From Ciona intestinalis (lineage: Eukaryota; Chordata; Ascidiacea; Phlebobranchia; Cionidae), in assembly GCF_000224145.3 (NCBI RefSeq), contig NC_020177.2, forward strand, positions 4,375,713 through 4,439,712: a DNA stretch of 64,000 bases. Reading direction: 5' to 3'. Below are positions 49,801-64,000 of this stretch, one piece after another. A model generated the notes under the pieces. It did no database searches and was not told the origin of the DNA. It saw only the letters and a program-made list of their open reading frames with translations. Made by a program: the position numbers and the translations under genes. Position 1 is the stretch's first letter, and every line of letters begins with the position of its first letter.

Positions 49801-52366
49801 GCAAAATTTTAAAAAACAATTTCCCTACACAAAATAACAGACTTAGACATAAACAAAATCTCGAAACATTTTGCTCCCATAAAATAAACACCAACCTCCA
49901 ACAACCAGGGCTTCATCTGATCATCGATTAAAACATCAAATCCAAAAACTTCGAAGCAATTTCTGCACTTAGGAACAGTGGGGGCTTGCGTGGCGAGTGT
50001 TAGAGTCACCAAGTTGTTTATTCGTTGCCACAATAATGATTCATCTACTCCGTCCAACTGGCGTAGGTAACTACGGAGCTGGTGGATTATATCAACATTA
50101 AGTTAATGGTTGGGTATTGAAGTTAAGGGGTAATCAGTTTAAAGCATACATTGGTTAGTAAAAGTATGAATATTTATACTGAATAAGAATCAGAATTATT
50201 ATTTTTTTTCTATTTTATGTGGGTGAGGTCTTACAGCATGGCAAGCCATGGGACCAGAGACAATTTGTAAAAATACAGATTTGTAAAAATTACACGTCTA
50301 AATAAGAACACCTTACCATACTCTTAAATTATATAACAATACATAGCCACACTTATCCTATCACTTGTGATAAAGCGAATATATATATTTTGCAATAATT
50401 ACCAATAAAATTAGAAACACAGTATTTTCACCTGTGATAATGTCCATTTACAACCTGGTCCAACTCTCTCTTTATCAGTTGAATATGAAGGTCCGTATTT
50501 ATTAATGGAAGTATTTGTGAGGTGCGAGAAAATATTGCTTAACTGATTCAAGTCAAACTTGTCAGTTCCAAACCTCACAATTCCCTCCTGGTGAGTTAGA
50601 GATTGTTGTATTATGTGTTGAATACACAAGCCAACTATGTGTGTATTGTGTATGTATGGTATATGAATACAACACACTGGAATAAAGGTATACGAATATT
50701 TGTACATATGGTCACGAATTTTAGTTTTTGTTTATTAATAATAGTAAATTCTGTTGGTAAATAGTAAATACCACTTTACAGGATAATCATGTATGGATAA
50801 ATAACCTTAACCTAATATATATCTATATATATATGGTTATTACTTATTTTGGAATGGCCATATAAAATGTAGAATTTGCCAACCTGTAAAAGGAAATTGC
50901 CCACAAAAAAAGTAATATTAATTTGTAAACTATAAATAAACGTAAAAAGATACTTTAACAGCCTACAGCCCCACACAGAATAGAAACAACCTTTATTATG
51001 TAAAAACAAAACCTTTAAACCTCTTCACTGGTTAGTGCTAATTTGCCAAACTTATTTTTTCACATAAAAATACACTGTGAATTCCTATTTTTCCACAGAA
51101 AATAAATGTACCGTTTATTCATATTTTTTCACATAAATAAAACACTTTTAAATCCAAACACACACATTATACTCTATTCCTAAATACCTGGTACATATAG
51201 ATTGTCAATGGTTGAAAGCTTGGCACACAAACATAGATTCTGAGATCGAATTTATATCCAGATATCAGTAAAGGATTTGTGATATAACGTTGAACAATCA
51301 CAGAGCAATCGTACGTCAATGATTTCAAGTCATGAAACACAAATATACCTCGACCGCGAGATAAATCAACAGGTTTACAAATCCAGTATAAATTCTATAT
51401 GAAAATATAACGGTAAATAATATATAAAATTAAAATGGTAAAAAAATAAACAAAATAAAATTATAATGGAAAAAAAACTGGCAATAAATCTGGCAATAAA
51501 AATTTTACCAAGATATTTTTAAAAACTTTTTAGCTTTGTTTAAAAAAAGATGCAATTTGTATTCTTACTTTTTTTCCTTGTTTTTGGGCTTCTTTCCCAT
51601 AATCTGATACAAACTTTGTGTATTCATTGGGCAGAATATACGCCGGTGGGTGGAAACTGAAGTTGTGAACACCATGGACACATCTGGTTATAAAGTAATT
51701 TAAGTTGAGCTCGTGCTCGCTTATGAGTTACCACATGTGTAACTTATACGGCTAAAATTTCTACACCCCATATTTCATGCATAGTACATACTGTATAAAA
51801 CAAATGTATTCAATCTTATGAAACATGGGGTAATCTTTTGAAAACCTATGATTAATAAAATGAAATTTTGTCACATTACGTCATTCTTTATCAAAAATTT
51901 ACCTCATTCTTCTTAAATTCCGAACAAGAGAATCTTTCCTTGTGATCGCATCGGTTCGAGGAAAATGATTCAACCTCTGCCATGGAGCAACTTCCTCGTG
52001 TTCCGACTTCCTGAACCTCTGTGTTTTCCACCAGAGGTTCCAGGACGCAGCGTCTTGCGTCTCATCATATTCGTTCCAACCTCTTTCGAGCAAAATCTGA
52101 AAATTGGCGCTTTTTTAACATAACTTANTTCGACATACCCATGGCACACTGATTGCTAAAAAGTTAGGTTTTGGCGTGGAGAGTATATTTTTAACATTTT
52201 TAAGCGAAATCTTGCTGATTATTTACGACCTTTGCGACGAATTTCTTAAAAATTAGAAAAGTTGTGCATATCACGTGACGAAAGTTACGGTTACCTGTTT
52301 TAAGACCTCAGGAACATGCTCTGAAGTTCGGAACACCAAGCCGTCTTCTTCGTTGTATAGTACCAT
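46853..52366 (-). CDS. TTLL2: TTLL2, tubulin tyrosine ligase-like protein
   Basis: TTL-family ATP-grasp enzyme that adds glutamates to tubulin or related substrates. Exons: 52366-52295, 52096-51903, 51683-51569, 51394-51188, 50587-50432, 50078-49896, 49462-49366, 49136-48894, 48711-48223, 48007-47829, 47029-46853; phases agree, 703 residues. N-terminal matches to human TTLL2: [20 protein letters not shown] and [18 protein letters not shown]. Core: [18 protein letters not shown] (ATP binding), [34 protein letters not shown] and [20 protein letters not shown] (metal/ATP site). The middle-C-terminal region (about residues 342-585) is serine/lysine rich and poorly conserved. The end ([19 protein letters not shown], then [12 protein letters not shown]) again matches human TTLL2, supporting TTLL2 and not another TTLL. 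One N (52128) lies in intron 1. Confidence 0.95.
47050..47230. repeat. dispersed repeat family C copy in last TTLL2 intron
   Basis: GAAACCTGGGGTGATATTG, TAGTTGTCAAACATGGGC, AATGATTAATGTGG, GCAATATACTTTGGCTCTGC, ACACCAAACAGCTGGG and TAAGGTGCTAAAACAT. The longest copy of family C here; about 170 bp. Confidence 0.7.
49255..49345. repeat. dispersed repeat family E copy
   Basis: TTCGGGTAAGGTCCTACGGC, ATGGAACGGCCAGAGTTAGC and CCACAAAGTAAAC. Related to 50212-50275 and, reversed, 5540-5605. Lies in a TTLL2 intron. Confidence 0.55.
50212..50275. repeat. dispersed repeat family E copy
   Basis: TATGTGGGTGAGGTCTTAC followed by AGCATGGCAAGCCATGGGAC and CAGAGAC. Lies in a TTLL2 intron. Confidence 0.55.
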
Positions 52367-52563
52367 GCCTCAGAGAAAAAAAAAACCCATATTCTATATT
52401 ACCAGCTATAGTTCTCGCCGAAACATCAGCTGATGGTCGAAAAAGCTTCGGAAATTATTTCCTAACAACACAAACAAAGTAAAGGGGGAATCACCTAAGT
52501 CACGACCTGCTGAAGCGCGAAAAAAATATTTTATTTGTAAATGTTTGGGGACAAAGAAACGAA

Positions 52564-52905
52564 ATGATATTTTTACCGCAATTAATTAAATATATGACAA
52601 GACTTGATCACAAAAACGTATTTCATTTCTTATCTAAAAGAAATGCAGGAAAAACAAGCTACAAGTTTGAACTTGAGCCTAAAATTTAAAATTCTAGTAT
52701 TTTGTTTACAGATATAAAACAGCCATGTCCATACCAATATCAAACTGGTATCGCGTCATATACAAATGCGCTGAATATACATTTGTCCATACTGCACCCA
52801 AAAGATGAAATGTTGTACACTCTACATGAAACTTACCATTCTCTTGTTTCCCCTCAGTTCAGAGCATTAATAAAAACTGATCTCGAAAAGATATATAAAA
52901 AATGA
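52564..52905 (+). other. doubtful pair of open stretches, head-to-head with TTLL2
   Basis: Two open stretches in the same frame lie 200-500 bases from the divergent TTLL2 start. 52564-52689 starts with ATG and reads about 41 residues (NVFHFLSKRNAGKTSYK). 52702-52905 reads on after a stop (QTGIASYTNALNIHL, ending LIKTDLEKIYKK and a stop). A TTTACAG acceptor sits just before the second. No donor in the first gives the right phase, so I cannot join them into one gene. No family recognised. It may be a small gene with an unseen exon, or chance. Confidence 0.25.
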
Positions 52906-53962
52906 TGTAATAACACTAATAGTTAACATTTATTTTGTGTATTTTTACTTCATCTAACACCACACAATGTACATTAACACTACAATGAAGAATCAATATG
53001 AAAACTGTGGCATGAAATGAATGGAAAGAAAATGCGTTTTGTGAAAATGAAGATATGAAATGAGCATTTGGTGGTATATGCCACGCTTGGTACAAAAATG
53101 TGTACAATGCCATGGTATGTTAAGAGTATATTAAGATAGTTATTAGTTACATCACATTACTAATAAAGGATAGTGTAAATTCAGTAAACAATTCCACAAG
53201 CACAGTACAAAATAAATGAAGAATTATTCAACATATGCACAAAAATACTAATACATACTACGTTTACTATAATAAGAATCATATGGTTTGAATAAGAAGT
53301 TTACCATACTGTTTTTGTGTGTTTGTAAGAAAAAGATTGACTCGAAGTATTGGTGCAAGTTAAAACAGTAAACAAATTTGGTAACAATTTTAGGATAAGT
53401 ACATTTTAAATGTACCAGCCATTTAATTAATAGATTCTAAAGTATAAAGTTGATGTATGAAAAATTACCTGACATTACAACCATATATGAATATATATTG
53501 CAGTCATTACTATAAAATTAGGAACACAGTATTTATTCACAGTGAAAATTAACCAACACTTTAATACAGGAACACAGTGGCTCAGTCGCAAGTTAATGTT
53601 ATGGTGTTTGCCACGTTATTCTAGACATTAAAGGTGTCACCGCACCAATGCACACAGGGTAAAAAATATATATATTTTATGTTTTTGTTTTGTAAATTTG
53701 CTGAAGATAAGCATCTATTCATTTGGTTGAAACTTGAAACATTACAATATGATTTATGTTTATCAATTATAATTACACTTGTTATAACTTCAGAATATAT
53801 GTACTAAAGTATTTAAAATGGCAATTGGGTCATAATATAAAAGTGAAGTTGAATTGTAAAGATTGCATTCTATGTAACTGTTATGTAACCAATACTATAT
53901 TTACGTAACAATCACAAATAAAAAACTGCATTTTAACTTGATTGTGATGTCATAATGACCGT
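52906..53962. other. AT-rich intergenic region
   Basis: No gene or clear repeat recognised. Microsatellite-like TATATA runs and a patch near 53570-53660 (CAGTGGCTCAGTCGCAAG, then CACCGCACCAATGCACAC) that resembles part of the family D phrase. Confidence 0.4.
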
Positions 53963-54910
53963 TCAAAACTGAAAACTTGATCTGGAAAAATTTCCAAAAG
54001 AGTTTTTCCCAAGACTTGGCCCACTAGCTCCTCCTAGTGTGGAAGAATCTACAGAAAAAAAATATATATATTTAGTGAAAATCACTTTGGCAAACTACTG
54101 TCTGTTTAGCCTTATATTCATGTTCAGATTTCAGGCACAACTTTTTTACATTAAACAACTTTTTTACATTTAACTTATATATATACCAGGTTCAATACTT
54201 AATATTTTTTTTGTGTGAGTGTGGTTTGGGCGGAACACAAGCAGGCACAAGGTGTATGATGTATAAAATTGAACACCCAGGTTATCATGACTGTCTGTGC
54301 CACGCAAAGATCAATATTGGCCCCCGGTTGTTAATGAATTACTCAGAGTTCTGATATTTCACCTGTAATTTAAATCAAAACTTTTTACACGACAGCATGC
54401 AATACCTGTATATGTGAACTGCGTCGCGATCTTTTGGGGTTTTCCCCACTTTGTACTTTGGGAAGTAGAAGACGGCATTTCGAAGTCAAACTCATCATCG
54501 TCAGAATTCTGCATTGGGCTGGCACTTGTGACAGAGTTGGGGTATGGAGCACTTTTCAACCAAGATGCTTTGCCCGGATTCAAGTTCTCTGAAGAAATTG
54601 TTTGATTTTGCTTGGCTGGGTGAGATGCAGATGTTTTATATCGAGAATAAAACGAATTTCCACTTTGGAAAGTGTCCTTTTTATTAACACCAGGCAATGT
54701 TGTGCTGAATTGTGGGGTTGGCTTAACAGAGACGTTTTTTTTAATACTCCACACGCTGTCTAAATCCAGCCCATGCAGCGAGCTCTTGGTATTAGAGCTT
54801 TTTGACCCAAATTCACGAGACCATTGTTGTGGTAATGTTTCTCGTTTCGCAGGAGCGACGTAACGGAACTTTTTAACATCTTGCGTTGAAGAAACGTCAT
54901 GCTGCTTCAT
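53963..54910 (-). CDS. unrecognised disordered 196-residue protein
   Basis: Two exons, 54910-54406 and 54048-53963, phase-1 junction, 196 residues. The first exon is a 168-codon open frame starting with ATG and using varied, protein-like codons. Composition is rich in S, T, N, K, Q and P, with no signal peptide or membrane span, so probably disordered. Short distinctive segments: KKFRYVAPAKRETLPQQWS, LDLDSVWSIKK, GKASWLKSAPYPN, the acidic patch SDDDEFDFEMP, KWGKPQKIATQFTYT, and the C terminus GNFSRSSFQF. I do not recognise the family. Acidic-aromatic patches and a C-terminal aromatic end are common in scaffold-docking peptides of DNA-repair or trafficking proteins, but no function is assigned. 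A cryptic upstream exon is possible. Confidence 0.7.
54230..54320 (+). repeat. dispersed repeat family B copy in intron
   Basis: ACAAGCAGGCACAAGGTG, AAATTGAACACCCAGG and GCCACGCAAAGATCAATATT. Inside the single intron of the gene at 53963-54910. Confidence 0.5.
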
Positions 54911-56512
54911 CCTGCATCAAACTAACGACTTACAGCAGCCACTAATGTACGTTTGACGATTAAGACACCAATTTAAACAATTAATATCTGCACCTTAAAC
55001 ACGAAACAATAAAACGTTATCGTAAATACATACACTAGCTCTAACTCTTTGTCATACATAAGTTGATCAAACACTTGGCTACATTTTGTATTGTTTCAAT
55101 TCAGCCTTTTGTTTTCCAATGTAATATGACACGAAGCACTTAACCAAATCAACATTGAAAAACAATATTGTTTTGGCAAATTTAGTTTTCGTATCTCAAA
55201 AACAAACTTATGATATTTCTATCCTTATGTATTTAGACTTCTATGTTTAAAGATGTAAATGTCAAGAAACGCCTTATTATACCTAATAGAACAAGAAAAA
55301 TAGAATGAAAAAGTGTCCCGTCTTCCCCCTCCTTATATATTTCCCACACAAATTACTTACATTTCACAAATCAAAGAGTTTAAAACAACGGTCTATGCTA
55401 TATGGGAGTCGTAAGAATGCGGTCATATAATTCTTTAATGCTTAAAGTGTCCTATCTCCCCCCACCCAAAAAAACATAGACTTTAAAATTAACAGATAGA
55501 TACTCAGTGCGCCATAGCTCTCTATCGGACTACTTGCAATTAAAATTGGGATATGCGAAAATAACCACGGCAAAGAACGTCGAAGTAGTCGAGACTTTTG
55601 CAAAGCACGTATTTATTTCCTTCCAAGCAAGTGGTAATGAAACGGTTTATGCATAGAACAATAACTATGAAGTAGACGTATAAAATTAAGGAGGAATTAT
55701 CGCGTAAAACTAAATAAAAACTGATAAAAGAAAAAGATTGTTTCATACTTTTGCTACCACAAGTCCAACTGTTAATGCATATTTAATTAGTAATCTGAGT
55801 TATATGCAAACATAATGTTTAATATAGGACTTCACACATAATTCAAGACCATGTGAAATAAATAAAATCTCAAAAAATGTAATCTTAATGGTAACACATT
55901 GTAATGTATAACACAATATTAATAAAGAAGAAAAAATCACCAGTTGCATTCAGTTCTTTAAGTCTAAGTGAAATTATCATCATATTATGCCCAAGAAAAT
56001 CCTCGTAAAGTAAGTCATAATTCCCTTAGATACTTTGCTTAGTTCGCATGAAAAAGTTACACAATATTCTGCATACACGGTGTAAAAAAACAAGATTTTT
56101 TGGCTTCAGTGACAGCATAGATGTGCTGACAATTGCAGGGTTCAAGGAAATGGCACAAGCTTGCCATGGGTTAAAAAAAGTTTAAGTGTGTCCAGAAATT
56201 TGCATCTAAACTTTACATGCGCAAAGCTACAAAAAAAACAAGTAATTCTGGATAATGAAATCTGAAAAAGCCTGCAAAAAGCATGTACCGCAAAAACAGT
56301 CTTTTTTGAAGCCGGGTGTTTTGTCTTTCAGTGCTGCGAGTCACAGTATTTTACACTTTTCTAGCTATTGCTATTGAAATATTGTGCAACACTATTATCA
56401 CGTTATGCATTCATAGAACTGAAAGTTAAACAAAACTAATCTGTCATGTGTAATAGATTATGCAATGACCATTTAACTGAAACTACACAGTTGAAGCAAT
56501 TGCGCAATAATC
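54911..56512. other. intergenic region with a MITE copy
   Basis: Between the 5' end of the unrecognised disordered protein gene and the 3' end of USP32. Holds a rearranged MITE family A copy at about 55280-55475 and AT-rich DNA. No gene seen. Confidence 0.5.
55280..55475. repeat. MITE family A copy, rearranged
   Basis: Contains GTGTCCCGTCTTCCCCC and CTCCTTATATATT (one terminus). After about 50 bases come interior words (AACAACGGTCTATGC, GAGTCGTAAGAATGCGG) and a second like terminus, GTGTCCTATCTCCCCCC. This suggests two partial copies side by side or one copy inserted beside another. Confidence 0.6.
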
Positions 56513-63557
<7,045 letters not shown>

Positions 63558-63574
63558 CTAAAGAAAAACATCAA

Positions 63575-63810
63575 GAAAAATATCATTGGTAACTCAGCAG
63601 GATGTGGTTTGAAACTTTAAAGAAAGCACATTTTGAGTGTGATAAGACATTTTATCTCTTGAGACGCCTTTTAATCTCAAAATGACACAAATTAATAAAT
63701 ATGGCAGTTTTATCAAAAGTAAAATTATCATTAGTAACTTATTGGTAGCATGGTTTGAAACTTTAAAGAAAGCACTTTAAGTGTAATGAAACATTTTATC
63801 TTTTAATCAC
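63575..63810. repeat. imperfect tandem duplication at right edge
   Basis: A segment of about 85 bases occurs twice: GGTTTGAAACTTTAAAGAAA, then GCACATTTTGAGTG and GACATTTTATCTCTTG at 63605-63660, and GGTTTGAAACTTTAAAGAAA, then GCACTTTAAGTG and AACATTTTATCTTTTA at 63751-63805. Lies upstream of the first USP32 exon in the window, presumably intronic. Confidence 0.7.
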
Positions 63811-64000
63811 TACCAGGTACACCTGATTCCCAGAATATATGGTTTCAATCGCTCTAAATAACCACTGGCCACACTTTCACTTATCTTGACCTAAGCAACA
63901 TGTTCAAACCAAATTTTAAATTGTTGAACATTCAGGTCTTAGTTGGCTTTAAAATAGTCTAGTAGTGTGGGCGTGGTGAAAGTAAAAATATTTATTGTGT

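Overview
The window looks like animal (metazoan) nuclear DNA, most likely from an ascidian tunicate of the Ciona type. This is inferred from deuterostome-like proteins, compact genes with many introns of about 200-400 bases, close gene spacing and short dispersed inverted-repeat elements. I could not run any search. Coding calls were made by reading exons, splice sites and phases by eye, and by comparison with family members I know. No intact or decayed retrovirus, LTR element or Polinton was recognised. There is one N, at 52128.

Layout. 1-9.4 kb: no recognisable gene, several short repeats and a cluster of CRE-like sites. 9.4-18.9 kb (+): nine-exon Frizzled receptor, closest to FZD9/10. 19.8-20.9 kb (+): two-exon C11orf54/PTD012 homologue. 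21.7-27.1 kb (-): fourteen-exon nibrin (NBN). 27.4-28.8 kb (+): five-exon gene of unknown family, head-to-head with NBN. 29.6-30.7 kb (-): intronless DRG2 GTPase. 31.1-31.3 kb (-): small mitochondrial membrane protein, possibly COX8-like. 32.2-36.1 kb (-): nine-exon CHID1. 36.4-37.2 kb (-): intronless PCNA. 38.3-44.0 kb (-): single-pass receptor with thrombospondin type-1 repeats that I cannot match to a named family. 44.0-46.9 kb: AT-rich, no gene seen. 46.9-52.4 kb (-): eleven-exon TTLL2. 52.6-52.9 kb (+): doubtful small ORFs. 54.0-54.9 kb (-): two-exon disordered protein of unknown family. 56.5 kb to beyond the right edge (-): the C-terminal part of USP32.

The genes belong to different pathways: Wnt reception (Frizzled), double-strand-break sensing (NBN), replication clamp (PCNA), translation-linked GTPase (DRG2), lysosomal/secreted GH18 protein (CHID1), tubulin modification (TTLL2) and deubiquitination (USP32). 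NBN and PCNA both carry E2F-like sites upstream, which fits S-phase expression. Otherwise this is an ordinary gene-dense stretch, not a functional cluster.

The most unusual items are the unassigned thrombospondin-repeat receptor, the Frizzled with an enlarged third extracellular loop carrying a furin-like site, nibrin ending without the vertebrate ATM-binding motif, and two unassigned small genes. Several dispersed repeat families recur across the window: a palindromic MITE about 200 bp long and at least four others.
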